Below are positions 43,501 through 52,619 of a stretch of 64,000 bases of DNA, in pieces. The notes below the pieces were generated by a model. That model searched no databases and was not told the DNA's origin. It was given only the letters and a program-made list of their open reading frames with translations. Source of the stretch: Pseudomonadota bacterium (GTDB taxonomy: Bacteria; Pseudomonadota; Alphaproteobacteria; Rhizobiales; Xanthobacteraceae); contig JAFEFL010000045.1 of NCBI GenBank assembly GCA_018240595.1, positions 1 through 64,000 of the forward strand, given 5' to 3'. A program made the translations under genes and the position numbers. How positions within the stretch are numbered: position 1 is the first letter of the stretch; every line of letters begins with the position of its first letter.

Positions 43501-45198
43501 ATGACGCACCACATGCCGCTGATATCCACGATCGTCGTGGGTCTGGTGCTGGCCTTTGTCCTCGGCGCGATCGCCCAGCGCTTCCGCATTTCGCCGCTGG
43601 TCGGATACCTGCTGGCCGGCGTGGTAATCGGTCCCGCCACGCCCGGCTTCGTCGCCGATGTCGCCCTCGCCAACGAGCTCGCGGAAATTGGCGTCATCCT
43701 GCTGATGTTCGGCGTCGGCCTGCACTTCTCGCTCAAGGACCTGCTGGCGGTGAGAGCGATCTCGTTGCCAGGGGCGGTGGCGCAGATCGCCGTCGCCACG
43801 GTGCTCGGCATGGCCTTGGGCATCGCGCTCGGCTGGGGTGTCGCGGGCGGACTCGTCTTTGGTCTTGCGCTCTCCGTTGCGTCCACGGTGGTGCTGCTGC
43901 GCGCGTTGCAGGAGCGCCGTCTCGTCGATACCGAACGCGGCCGCATCGCCGTCGGCTGGCTCATCGTCGAGGATCTGGCGACGGTCATCGTGCTGGTGAT
44001 GCTGCCGGCGCTGGCGCCGATCTTCAAAGGCGGCCTGCAGAACGGCGCCGACCTGCAAACGATCCTGCTGCCGATCGCGCTGACCATCGGCAAGGTCGCG
44101 GCGTTCCTGGCGCTGATGTTGCTGATCGGCCGGCGCGTGATTCCGTGGATCCTGCATTACATCGCGCATACCGGGTCGCGTGAATTGTTCCGGCTATCGG
44201 TGCTGGCGATCGCGCTCGGCTCGGCCTTTGCCGCCGCCACTTTATTCGACGTGTCGTTTGCGTTGGGCGCGTTCTTCGCCGGCATGATGATGGCAGAGTC
44301 CGAACTCAGCCAGCGCGCAGCGCAGGAGACCTTGCCGCTGCGCGACGCTTTCGCGGTGCTGTTCTTCGTTTCCGTCGGCATGCTGTTCGACCCGATGATC
44401 GTGGTGCAGCAGCCGCTGCCGCTGCTCGCCACGCTGCTGATCATCATGATCGGCAAGTCGGCCGCTTCCTTCGCCATCGTCCGTGTCTTCGGCTATTCGC
44501 ACGCGACGGCGCTGACGATTTCCGCCAGCCTCGCTCAGATCGGCGAATTTTCCTTCATCCTCGCCGGCCTCGGCGTTGCGCTGAACCTGATGCCGGAGAC
44601 CGGCCGGGCGCTGATCCTTGCCGGGTCGATCCTGTCGATCCTGCTCAACCCGCTGTGCTTTGCCGCGCTCGACTGGTGGCTGGCGCGCGGCGCGGCGGCG
44701 GCGGCGCCGCCGCCCGGCACCGATACCGAAGCGCCGCCGGCGGCTCCGGCCGAATCGGCGCGCGAGCCGGTGCCGGTCACCAATCTGACCGGCCATGTGG
44801 TGCTGATCGGCTATGGCCGCGTTGGCCGTTTCTTCGTGCTCAATGCCGGCGATACGGCCGCGCCGCTACTGATCGTCGAGGAGGATTCCGGCACCGTGGA
44901 GCGCATGCGGCAGGAGGGCCGCGAGGTGATCGCCGGCAATGCCGCGGACGCCGAGGTGCTCGCGGCCTGCAATCTGGCAGCCGCGCGGTGTCTTCTGGTC
45001 GCCGTGCCAAACGCTTTTGAAGGCAGCCAGGCGGTCGCCCAGGCCCGCGCCATCAATCCGGGGCTGCCGATTGTGGCGCGCGCGCATTCCGAGGAAGAAG
45101 TGCAATACCTGCTGAAACACGGCGCGACCTCGGTCGTGATGGGGGAGCACGAGATCGCCCGCGCCATGCTGGGGTTGGTGCCGCCACGTTCCACGTAA
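43501..45198 (+). CDS. ybaL: Cation:proton antiporter, CPA2 family with TrkA-N domain (YbaL-like)
   Basis: A 565-residue KefB/YbaL-type protein. The N-terminal Na+/H+ exchanger domain (about 1-390) has 12-13 helices, including LVGYLLAGVVIGPATPGF and FALGAFFAGMMMAESE. An Ala/Pro-rich linker is at about 395-425. The C-terminal TrkA-N nucleotide-binding domain has HVVLIGYGRVGRFF. YbaL-like proteins move K+ against H+. ATG 43501 has GGAGG 4 nt upstream. A second antiporter follows. Confidence 0.88.
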   Translation: MTHHMPLISTIVVGLVLAFVLGAIAQRFRISPLVGYLLAGVVIGPATPGFVADVALANELAEIGVILLMFGVGLHFSLKDLLAVRAISLPGAVAQIAVATVLGMALGIALGWGVAGGLVFGLALSVASTVVLLRALQERRLVDTERGRIAVGWLIVEDLATVIVLVMLPALAPIFKGGLQNGADLQTILLPIALTIGKVAAFLALMLLIGRRVIPWILHYIAHTGSRELFRLSVLAIALGSAFAAATLFDVSFALGAFFAGMMMAESELSQRAAQETLPLRDAFAVLFFVSVGMLFDPMIVVQQPLPLLATLLIIMIGKSAASFAIVRVFGYSHATALTISASLAQIGEFSFILAGLGVALNLMPETGRALILAGSILSILLNPLCFAALDWWLARGAAAAAPPPGTDTEAPPAAPAESAREPVPVTNLTGHVVLIGYGRVGRFFVLNAGDTAAPLLIVEEDSGTVERMRQEGREVIAGNAADAEVLAACNLAAARCLLVAVPNAFEGSQAVAQARAINPGLPIVARAHSEEEVQYLLKHGATSVVMGEHEIARAMLGLVPPRST

Positions 45199-45327
45199 CT
45201 ATTTACAGTTCGTCGAACGATTGCCGTTTATTTTTGCCAGATGAGTGTGTTTCCTGTGTGCGGGTGATTTGCGGCGGCCTGCGCTGCGCCGTTGCCCGCT
45301 GCTTCATTTGAAAGGTTTTCCAGCCGG

Positions 45328-47109
45328 ATGTCGGCGCTCGACGCGGTCAGTATTGCGATTCTGCTCGGCAGCCTGCTGGTCCTGGCGGGCATCCTGTCGA
45401 GCTTGTTGGCGCTGCGTTTCGGCGCCCCGCTGCTGCTGGTGTTCTTGGTGGTCGGCATGCTGGCGGGCGAAAACGGCCCCGGCGGCATCCGTTTCGACGA
45501 CGTCGGCGTCGCCTATACCGTGGGCTCCGTGGCGCTGGCGCTGATCCTGTTCGACGGCGGCTTGCGCACGCGCTTCGCCAGCATCCGCAGCGTGCTGGCG
45601 CCATCGGTCATGCTGGCCACGGTCGGCGTGCTGGTGACGACGCTGCTGACGGCGCCCGCCGCCAAATTCCTGCTCGGCATCGGCTGGATCGAGGCGCTGC
45701 TGCTCGGTTCGGTGGTGGCTTCGACCGACGCCGCGGCGGTGTTCTTCCTGCTCAGCGCCGGCGGTTTGCGCCTGCGGCCGCGCGTGCGCGCCACGCTCGA
45801 GGTCGAGTCCGGCACCAATGATCCGTTCGCCATCTTCCTGGCGCTGCTGTTGGTCGAGATCCTGTCGGTCGGCGGCCAGAGTTGGTCGAACGCCGTCGTG
45901 ACGCTGTTCCGCGACGCCGCCCTCGGCACGGTGATCGGCTACACCGGCGGGCGGGCCATCACCTATGTTCTCAATCGCGTGGACTTGCCCCAGGGCCTGC
46001 ACGCACCCTTCGTCGCTGTGAGCGCGCTGGTGGTGTTCGCCTTCGGCAACTCGGTTCACGCCTCCGGCTTCCTCGCCGTCTATCTCGCCGGCCTCGTCGT
46101 CGGCAATCGCCAGGTCCGCGCGCATAATTCGGTGGTGGTGTTTCTCGACGCCATCACCTGGCTGGCGCAGATCGTGATGTTCGTGCTGCTCGGCCTTCTG
46201 GTGTGGCCGGGCCGGCTCGGCGACAATATCATCGGCGCTATCGGCGTGGCGCTGGTGCTGATGCTGATCGCGCGGCCGGCCGCGGTGTTCCTGTGCCTGT
46301 GGCCGTTCAAATTCCAGTGGCGCGAGAAACTGTTCATCTCCTGGGTCGGCTTGCGCGGCGCGGTGGCGATCTTTCTGGCGTCGATCCCGCTGCTGGTCGG
46401 CCTGCCGGGGGCATCGATGTATTTCGACGTCGCCTTCGTCGTCGTCGTGTCCTCGCTCCTGATCCAGGGCTGGACCGTGGCGCTGTCGGCGCGCAAGCTC
46501 GACATGTCGTTCAGCCGCGCCGACCCGCTGCCGCGCCGCGTCGAGCTCGATCTGCCCGGCCAGATGTCGCGCGAAATCGTCGGCTATCCGGTGCCGGCCA
46601 ACAGCCCGTTCCTGAAGCGCGGTTTGATTCCGAACTGGGCGCGGCCGACTTTGGTGATCCGCAAGGAAGAGATCCTGACGCCGGTCGAAGCGGCGCCGGT
46701 GCGCGAAGGCGACTATGTCTATCTGCTGGCGCCGCCGGAGAAAGCCCAGGCGCTCGACCGCTTCTTCATGGTGACGCCGCCGCCGCGCGTGCCCGATCCG
46801 GAAACGCTCGGCGACTTCTTCGTGCCGGGCGAGGCGACCCTGGGCGCGCTGGCTGACATCTACGGCCTGCAGGTCGCTGCCGACCACGCCGATGTCAGCC
46901 TGGCCACGTTTTTTGCCGAGCAACTCGGCCGCAATGCCAAGCCCGGCGACATCGTCGCACTCGGCACCATCGCGCTTCTGGCTCAGAAGGTGAAGGACGG
47001 CCGGGTCGTCACCGTCGGCCTGCAGCTCGACGAGCCGGAAGCGCCCGCGACGATCGGCGGGCGTGCTAAAGCCGTGATGCAGAAAGTTCGGAAGGCTTTC
47101 GCCCGCTGA
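45328..47109 (+). CDS. Potassium/proton antiporter, NhaP2/CvrA family
   Basis: A 593-residue CPA1 protein. Helices fill residues about 5-390, with the ion-binding pair region VVASTDAAAVFFLLSAGG and EVESGTNDPFAIFLALLLVE. A RCK/TrkA-C-type domain (REIVGYPVPANSPFLKRGL) and a CorC_HlyC-like C-terminal segment (about 490-575) follow, matching NhaP2/CvrA. It exports K+ or Na+. I chose ATG 45328 (MSALDAVS); an upstream in-frame TTG at 45292 lacks support. Gap 45199-45327 shows no obvious structure. Confidence 0.88.
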   Translation: MSALDAVSIAILLGSLLVLAGILSSLLALRFGAPLLLVFLVVGMLAGENGPGGIRFDDVGVAYTVGSVALALILFDGGLRTRFASIRSVLAPSVMLATVGVLVTTLLTAPAAKFLLGIGWIEALLLGSVVASTDAAAVFFLLSAGGLRLRPRVRATLEVESGTNDPFAIFLALLLVEILSVGGQSWSNAVVTLFRDAALGTVIGYTGGRAITYVLNRVDLPQGLHAPFVAVSALVVFAFGNSVHASGFLAVYLAGLVVGNRQVRAHNSVVVFLDAITWLAQIVMFVLLGLLVWPGRLGDNIIGAIGVALVLMLIARPAAVFLCLWPFKFQWREKLFISWVGLRGAVAIFLASIPLLVGLPGASMYFDVAFVVVVSSLLIQGWTVALSARKLDMSFSRADPLPRRVELDLPGQMSREIVGYPVPANSPFLKRGLIPNWARPTLVIRKEEILTPVEAAPVREGDYVYLLAPPEKAQALDRFFMVTPPPRVPDPETLGDFFVPGEATLGALADIYGLQVAADHADVSLATFFAEQLGRNAKPGDIVALGTIALLAQKVKDGRVVTVGLQLDEPEAPATIGGRAKAVMQKVRKAFAR

Positions 47110-47112
47110 CGC

Positions 47113-47658
47113 TCAGCCGTTGCGGCGGGTGAGCAGCGGCGTGCGCTGGATCATGAAGGCGCCGCCGAACAGCACCGCGGTCCAGAACATGTCGCCGGCG
47201 AGGCTGTTCTGGAAGAACGGCAGCGCCAGCACGTAGCACTGCGTCAGGCCGGCCAGCGTGTGGCTGTACATGCCGCTGAAGGCCCAGACGGCGAAATTCG
47301 ACACCGCGAAGAACGCCACCGAGCAGCCGAGCATGGTGCCGGCGGTGCCGAGCGCACCGCGCCACTCGCGGGTCGCCATGCCGACGAATGCGGGCAGGGT
47401 GATCGCGACGTAGGTGATCAGCGAGATGCGCCAGTCGTCGCCCGACAGCGCCAGGCCCGAAAGCGCCATGGCGGCGAGCGGCACCACCGGCGCCAGCACC
47501 GGGTTGCGCAGCATGCGGCCCGCGAACAGGGCACTGGCCGCGACCGGCATGAAGCCCCAGGCATGCGGCAGCAGGCGCGCCACCACGTCGAAGGCGACGA
47601 GGAAGGCGATCAGCGCCAGGTCGGCCAGCAGGGCGGAGCGGTTTTCGGTCGATTGCAT
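47113..47658 (-). CDS. DUF6580-like integral membrane protein
   Basis: A 181-residue protein with about five membrane helices (LALIAFLVAFDVVARLLPH, VLAPVVPLAAMALSGLAL and others). It resembles the DUF6580 group of putative transport proteins, which look like small ECF-transporter S-components. It lies downstream of, and in the same direction as, a BtuF-like cobalamin-binding protein (78-bp gap). That suggests a joint role in vitamin or cofactor handling. No ECF ATPase is nearby, so transport is unproven. Convergent with the antiporter across 3 bp. Confidence 0.7.
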   Translation of the reverse strand: MQSTENRSALLADLALIAFLVAFDVVARLLPHAWGFMPVAASALFAGRMLRNPVLAPVVPLAAMALSGLALSGDDWRISLITYVAITLPAFVGMATREWRGALGTAGTMLGCSVAFFAVSNFAVWAFSGMYSHTLAGLTQCYVLALPFFQNSLAGDMFWTAVLFGGAFMIQRTPLLTRRNG

Positions 47659-47735
47659 TGCCGTCAAATCCTGTTCGTTATTCGCCGTCTTCTTAGCATA
47701 GCCGCCGCGGCCTAGGCTATCCGCCAAATGGGCCG

Positions 47736-48542
47736 TCAAACCGGCGTTTTGCGGGCCTCGGTGGCCCAATCCGCCACGATGGCGGCGAGCTGGTCGAGGC
47801 CGTCGGTCAGCGCCGCGGGGCCGGGCTGCAGGATCACCGTCGACTTGATCTCGCGCAGCCAGCCGGTGGCGACCGCCGGGACGGTATCGAAACCGGGCCG
47901 GGCGGCGACCTTGGCGGGCACGAATTTCTTGCCGCACCACGAGCCGATGATGATGTCGGGAGCAACGGCAACAACGTCGGCTGCGGCTACGATGCGGTCC
48001 CTGGCGTTCTTGCGCTTCGACAGTTCCGCGAACACGTCGATGCCGCCGGCGGCCTCGATCAGCTCCGATACCCAGCCGATGCCGGAGATCATCGGCTCGT
48101 CCCACTCCTCGAAATAGACGCGCGGCTGCCGTTTCAGCCCGGCCGATTGCGCCTCGATCTGGTGCAGCCGCGTTTCCAGCGCGCGCGCCAGCGCCTCGGC
48201 TTTCTCCGGTTGACCGACCAGGGCGCCGAGCGTGCGGATCATGTCGAAGATGCCGGCGAGGTCGCGCTGGTTGAAGGCGTGCACGGCGACATTGTTGCGG
48301 ATCAGCTCGGCGACGATGTCGGCCTGCAAATCGGAGAAGGTGAGGACGAGGTCGGGCGCGAGCGCCAGGATCTTCGGCACGTCGGCGGAGATGAAGGCGG
48401 CAACGCGCGGCTTCTCCTTGCGCACGCGCGGGGGACGAACGGCATAGCCGGAGACGCCGACGATGCGTCTGTCCTCGCCGAGCAGATAGAGCGTCTCGAC
48501 GGTCTCTTCGGTCAGGCAGACGATGCGGGAGGGCGGGAACAT
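47736..48542 (-). CDS. BtuF-like cobalamin-binding protein without signal peptide
   Basis: A 268-residue periplasmic-binding-fold protein (class III, helical backbone). It has RIVCLTEETVETLYLLGED, LALAPDLVLTFSDLQADIV, GVSGYAVRPPRVRKEKPRV and the Trp-rich loop YFEEWDEPMISGIGW, typical of BtuF/cobalamin-binding proteins. The mature-type fold begins at residue 4, and I find no export signal or usable upstream start. It may therefore stay in the cytoplasm, or use an unrecognised start. No btuC/btuD genes are adjacent. It is followed by a membrane protein at 47113. Confidence 0.82.
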   Translation of the reverse strand: MFPPSRIVCLTEETVETLYLLGEDRRIVGVSGYAVRPPRVRKEKPRVAAFISADVPKILALAPDLVLTFSDLQADIVAELIRNNVAVHAFNQRDLAGIFDMIRTLGALVGQPEKAEALARALETRLHQIEAQSAGLKRQPRVYFEEWDEPMISGIGWVSELIEAAGGIDVFAELSKRKNARDRIVAAADVVAVAPDIIIGSWCGKKFVPAKVAARPGFDTVPAVATGWLREIKSTVILQPGPAALTDGLDQLAAIVADWATEARKTPV

Positions 48543-48557
48543 GGAGGTACTCTACAC

Positions 48558-48634
48558 CGTCATCGTCCGCGAAGGCGGGCCATCCAGTGCTTATTCAAAT
48601 GAAAGAGCTGCATGCCCGCCTTCGCGGGCATGAC
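48558..48634. repeat. Composite palindromic repeat, copy C
   Basis: The left arm is CGTCATCGTCCGCGAAGGCG and the right arm contains GCATGCCCGCCTTCGCGGGCATGACG, about 30 nt apart, in the same layout as copies A, B and D. It fills nearly the whole 93-bp gap between the modC stop (48636) and the BtuF-like start (48542). It could end the mod transcript or stabilise its 3' end. Confidence 0.8.
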
Positions 48635-48635
48635 G

Positions 48636-49295
48636 TCAGAGAAGTTCAGCCCCGCCGTTGCTCACCACGCGGCCCGCGTCGAGCAGCACGACGCGGCTCG
48701 CCAGCGCCTTCACCTCGGCGGCGTCGTGGCTGACATAGATCATCGGCAGCCTCGTGTCGTCGCGCAGGCGGACAAGGTAGGGCAGGATTTCGCTCTTGCG
48801 CCGCGCATCGAGCGAGGCCAGCGGCTCGTCGAGCAACATCAGCCGCGGCTTCATCAACAGCGCGCGGCCGAGCGCGACGCGCTGGCGCTCGCCGCCGGAC
48901 AGCGCGCCGGGGCGGCGCTTCAGGAGCGGCACGATATCGAGCAATTCGATGACGTGTCCGAACTGCGCCTCGTCGCGCGGCAGTCCGGTCATCCAGCGGC
49001 CATAGTCGAGATTGCGCGCGACCGAGAGATGTGGAAACAGCCGGCCGTCCTGAAAGACATATCCGATGCGGCGGCGATGTGCCGGTTCGTTGATGCCGGC
49101 CGCGCTGTCGAACACCGCTTCGCCGCCAATGACGATGCGGCCGCGGTCGGGCTTGATAAGCCCTGCGATCATGCCGACGATCGAGGTCTTGCCCGAGCCT
49201 GACGGGCCGAACAAGGCGGTGACACCGGCATCGCTTTGGAACGCGACGCTGAGCGTAAAATCGCCGAGCTGCTTGTCGATGTCGACGGAAAACAT
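48636..49295 (-). CDS. modC: Molybdate ABC transporter ATP-binding protein (short form)
   Basis: A 219-residue ATPase. Walker A FGPSGSGKTS, Q-loop YVFQDGRLFPHLSVARNL, signature LSGGERQRVALGRALL, Walker B LMLLDEPLASLD and switch His in IYVSHDAAE are intact. It ends shortly after VVLLDAGRVVSNGG, so the C-terminal Mop/TOBE molybdate-binding domain of classical ModC (about 350 aa) is missing. ATG 49295 lies 1 bp after the modB stop. The palindromic repeat C begins 2 nt past its stop codon. Energises molybdate uptake with ModB and ModA. Confidence 0.9.
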   Translation of the reverse strand: MFSVDIDKQLGDFTLSVAFQSDAGVTALFGPSGSGKTSIVGMIAGLIKPDRGRIVIGGEAVFDSAAGINEPAHRRRIGYVFQDGRLFPHLSVARNLDYGRWMTGLPRDEAQFGHVIELLDIVPLLKRRPGALSGGERQRVALGRALLMKPRLMLLDEPLASLDARRKSEILPYLVRLRDDTRLPMIYVSHDAAEVKALASRVVLLDAGRVVSNGGAELL

Positions 49296-49296
49296 G

Positions 49297-49989
49297 TCAG
49301 ACACCGTGCACACGGGCGCCGGCGCGGCGGCCGAACCATTCCGACAGCACCAGCGCCAGCAGCGAAATGGCGACCGCGATGACGACGAGCCGCAGCGCCT
49401 GGGCGTCGCCGCCGGGCACCTGGGTCAGCGTGTAGATCGCCGCCGAGATGGTCTGGGTTTCGCCGGGAATGTTGGAAACGAAGGTGATGGTGGCGCCGAA
49501 TTCGCCGAGCGCGCGGGCAAAGGCCAGCACCGCGCCGGCGATGATGCCGGGCAGCGCCAGCGGCAGCGTCACGGTGGCGAAGGTCCAGGTGCGGCTGGCG
49601 CCGAGCGTCGCGGCGGCGTCTTCGAGCTTGCGATCCACGGCTTCGATCGACAGGCGGATGGCGCCGACCATCAGCGGAAACGACATCACCGCGCAGGCCA
49701 GCGCCGCGCCGGTCCAGCGGAACGAGAACACGATGCCGACGCTCTCCAGCCAGGCGCCGAACAGGCCGCGGCGGCCGAAGGCGATGAGCAGTAGATAGCC
49801 GGTGACGACCGGCGGCAGCACCAGCGGCAGATAGATGAACGCATTGAGCAGCGTCTTGCCGGGGAAGCTCTTGCGCGCCAGCACCCAGGCCACGGCGATG
49901 CCGAGCGGCAGCGACACCGCGGTGGCGACGGCCGCTACGCGCAGTGACAGGGCGACGGCGGTCCATTCTTCGGGGGAGAGCGAGAACAT
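49297..49989 (-). CDS. modB: Molybdate ABC transporter permease
   Basis: A 230-residue ModB with five to six membrane helices. It has LPLVLPPVVTGYLLLIAFGR near the middle, the EAA loop in KLEDAAATLGASRTWTFATV and FARALGEFGATITFVSNIPG, a strong ModB hallmark. It forms the molybdate channel. It lies between modA (9-bp gap) and modC (1-bp gap). Confidence 0.93.
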   Translation of the reverse strand: MFSLSPEEWTAVALSLRVAAVATAVSLPLGIAVAWVLARKSFPGKTLLNAFIYLPLVLPPVVTGYLLLIAFGRRGLFGAWLESVGIVFSFRWTGAALACAVMSFPLMVGAIRLSIEAVDRKLEDAAATLGASRTWTFATVTLPLALPGIIAGAVLAFARALGEFGATITFVSNIPGETQTISAAIYTLTQVPGGDAQALRLVVIAVAISLLALVLSEWFGRRAGARVHGV

Positions 49990-49998
49990 CGAAACGTT

Positions 49999-50796
49999 CT
50001 AACTGGCTTTCGCGCTGGTCAAAACGCTGAAGCCGTATTTCTCGAAAATGGCCCTGGCGGCATCGCCGCGCAGGAAGGCGAGATACTTCGCGGCATCGGC
50101 CTTGGCGTTGGAAGTGGCCGCGACCGGATAGGTCACCGGCGGGTAGGAGCCGTCGGGAAAGGTGGCGACGATCTTGACGTTCGGCTCGACCTTGGCGTCG
50201 GTCTCGTAGACGATGCCGATCGGCGTTTCGCCGCGGGCGACGAAGGCGAGCGTCGCGCGCACGTTCTCGGCCATGGCCAGCTTCGGCTCGGCCTTGGCCC
50301 AGGCGCCGAGCTTCTCCAGCGCCGCCTTGGCGTAGAGCCCGGCCGGCACCGCCTTGACGTCGGCGACCGCGATGCGGCCGTCGCCGGCGAGCGCGGCGAT
50401 GTCAAAGCCCGGCTCGATCTTGACGTTGGCGAGCTTGGAATCCTTGCCGGTGATCAGCACCAGCTTGTTGCCGAGCAGGTTATAGCGGCTGTCGGCTTTG
50501 ATGAGATTCTTCTTGGCAACGTAGTCCATCCAGTTCAAATCCGCCGAGATGAAGACGTCGGCCGGCGCGCCGCTTTCCATCTGCTTGGCGAGCGCCGAAG
50601 AGGCGGCGTAGCTCGTCGTCACCTTGACGCTGCTCGCCCTGGTGAAGGCGGCGTTGGCGTCGTCGAGCGCGTTCTTCATCGACGCGGCGGCGAACACCAC
50701 AAGCGTTTCGGAGCTCTGTCCTTGTGCATGCGCCGGCGGTGCGGCGGCGGCAACGAGAGCGGCAAAAACGGCGGCAAATGATAGGGACTTGATCAC
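49999..50796 (-). CDS. modA: Molybdate-binding periplasmic protein
   Basis: A 265-residue ModA with signal peptide 1-24 (AAAAPPAHAQ). The mature part has LVVFAAASMKNALDDANAAF (molybdate-binding Ser region), SYAASSALAKQMESGAPADV and PIGIVYETDA (Tyr ligand region). The start is GTG 50796, since GAGGAG lies 7-8 nt upstream and the signal peptide begins there; upstream in-frame codons give unlikely sequence. First gene of modABC, divergent from the GMC oxidoreductase. An inverted repeat CGGAAC-4-GTTCCG is at 50866-50881 in the shared gap. Confidence 0.92.
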   Translation of the reverse strand: MIKSLSFAAVFAALVAAAAPPAHAQGQSSETLVVFAAASMKNALDDANAAFTRASSVKVTTSYAASSALAKQMESGAPADVFISADLNWMDYVAKKNLIKADSRYNLLGNKLVLITGKDSKLANVKIEPGFDIAALAGDGRIAVADVKAVPAGLYAKAALEKLGAWAKAEPKLAMAENVRATLAFVARGETPIGIVYETDAKVEPNVKIVATFPDGSYPPVTYPVAATSNAKADAAKYLAFLRGDAARAIFEKYGFSVLTSAKAS

Positions 50797-50993
50797 GGCG
50801 GTACTCCTCGCGCGCCTGAGCGGCGCCGGGTGGGCGTCAAATCGGTTTGATTGTCGATCCGTCGCCGGAACCGCCGTTCCGACTTTCGCGAGGTGCATGC
50901 GCAATGCGCCACGGACAAGGCATGCCTAGCAAGTTCCCGGCCGCTTGTCACGGTCCCCACGGTCACGCAAACTTGCGGCAAAAGGAAACGTCA

Positions 50994-52619
50994 ATGGCGA
51001 CCGTCGAGCCCCTGGAAGGCGAATATGACACCATCATCGTCGGCGCTGGCTCGGCCGGCTGCGTGCTGGCGAACCGGCTGTCCGCCGATGCCTCAAAGCG
51101 CGTGCTGCTGCTGGAAGCCGGCGGCAAGGACAACTGGATCTGGTTTCACATTCCGGTTGGCTACCTGTTCGCCATCGGCAATCCGCGCGCCGACTGGATG
51201 TTCAAGACCGAGCCCGAGCCGGGCCTCAACGGCCGCGCGCTGAATTATCCGCGCGGCAAGGTGTTAGGGGGCTGCTCGGCGATCAACGGCATGATCTACA
51301 TGCTGGGGCAGGCGACAGACTACGACCAGTGGCGCCAGCTCGGCCTGCCGGGCTGGTCGTGGGACGATGTGCGGCCTTATTTTCGCAAGCATGTCGATCA
51401 CTTCCTCGCCGGCGCGCAGCACGCGCAAGGCGGCGAATGGCGCGTCGAACAGCAGCGGCTGTCGTGGGAGATATTGGAGGCGTTCCGACGTGCCGCGATC
51501 GAGTACGGCATTCCGGAGTCGAGCGACTTCAATACCGGCGACAACGAAGGCATCGGCTATTTCCACGTCAATCAGCGCCGTGGCCGGCGCTGGTCCGCCG
51601 CGCGCGGCTTCCTCAAGCCGGCGCTCAATCGCGCCAACCTGCGGCTGGAAACGGGTTGTCTCGCCGAAGCGATCACGTTCGACGGCGCCCGCGCCAGCGG
51701 CGTACGCTTCCGCCAGCACGGCGTGACGCGCAGCGCGACGTGCCGCGGCGAAGTCATCCTCGCCGCCGGCGCCATCGGCTCGCCGCAGCTGTTGATGCTG
51801 TCGGGTATCGGTCCCGCCGCGCATCTCGGCGCCTTTGACATTCCCGCACGGCTCGACCGCCCCGGCGTCGGTCGGAATTTGCAGGACCATCTGCAACTGC
51901 GCACGATCTACAAGGTCGAGGGCGTGCGCACGCTCAACGCCGTCAACGCGACGCGGCTCGGCCAGCTCGGCATGGGGCTCGATTACGTGTTCCGCCGTCG
52001 CGGGCCGATGACCATGGCGCCATCGCAGCTCGGGGCTTTCACCAAATCGGATCCGACCCAGGATCGCGCCAACATCCAGTATCATGTGCAGCCTTTGTCG
52101 CTCGACAAGTTCGGCGAGCCGCTGCATCCGTTTGCGGCCTTCACCGCCAGCGTCGCCAATCTGCGGCCGACCTCGCGCGGCGCGGTGACGCTGAAGTCCG
52201 CGGACCCGGCGGCCGCGCCGGCGATCGCGCCGCATTATCTGTCGACCGAAGAGGATCGCCGCGTCGCCGCCGATTCGATCCGCGTCACCCGCGCCATCGT
52301 CTCGCAGCCGGCGTTGCGCCCTTATCGCCCGGTCGAATATCTGCCGGGCGAGGCCATCCGCAGCGACGACGAGGCGGCGCTGGCGAAAGCAGCCGGCGAT
52401 ATCGGCACCACGATCTTCCATCCCGTCGGCACGGCGAAGATGGGCCGCGACGACGACCGCCAGGCCGTGGTCGATCATCGGCTGCGCGTCATCGGTGTCG
52501 AGGGCCTGCGCGTCATCGATGCCTCGGTGATGCCGCTCATCACATCCGGCAACACCAACTCGCCGACCATGATGATTGCCGAGAAAGGCGCGGCGATGGT
52601 GATGGAGGATGGGCGCTGA
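50994..52619 (+). CDS. GMC-family FAD oxidoreductase (choline dehydrogenase-like)
   Basis: A 541-residue glucose-methanol-choline oxidoreductase. The FAD Rossmann motif is IIVGAGSAGCVLANRL. PRGKVLGGCSAINGMIYMLG is GMC signature 1 and AAGAIGSPQLLMLSGIG signature 2. The catalytic His is in IFHPVGTAKMG and the second conserved residue in ITSGNTNSPTMMIAEKGA. It oxidises an alcohol; BetA-like sequence does not fix the substrate. The SD AAAGGAAA precedes ATG 50994. Confidence 0.9.
   Translation: MATVEPLEGEYDTIIVGAGSAGCVLANRLSADASKRVLLLEAGGKDNWIWFHIPVGYLFAIGNPRADWMFKTEPEPGLNGRALNYPRGKVLGGCSAINGMIYMLGQATDYDQWRQLGLPGWSWDDVRPYFRKHVDHFLAGAQHAQGGEWRVEQQRLSWEILEAFRRAAIEYGIPESSDFNTGDNEGIGYFHVNQRRGRRWSAARGFLKPALNRANLRLETGCLAEAITFDGARASGVRFRQHGVTRSATCRGEVILAAGAIGSPQLLMLSGIGPAAHLGAFDIPARLDRPGVGRNLQDHLQLRTIYKVEGVRTLNAVNATRLGQLGMGLDYVFRRRGPMTMAPSQLGAFTKSDPTQDRANIQYHVQPLSLDKFGEPLHPFAAFTASVANLRPTSRGAVTLKSADPAAAPAIAPHYLSTEEDRRVAADSIRVTRAIVSQPALRPYRPVEYLPGEAIRSDDEAALAKAAGDIGTTIFHPVGTAKMGRDDDRQAVVDHRLRVIGVEGLRVIDASVMPLITSGNTNSPTMMIAEKGAAMVMEDGR

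Noticed and set aside
45304..46923. Long minus-strand frame across the NhaP2-type antiporter
   Set aside because: Gln/Arg/Asp-rich antisense shadow with no motif.
50866..50881. CGGAAC-4-GTTCCG as a ModE operator
   Set aside because: Too short, and unlike any ModE site I can recall; noted only inside the modA entry.
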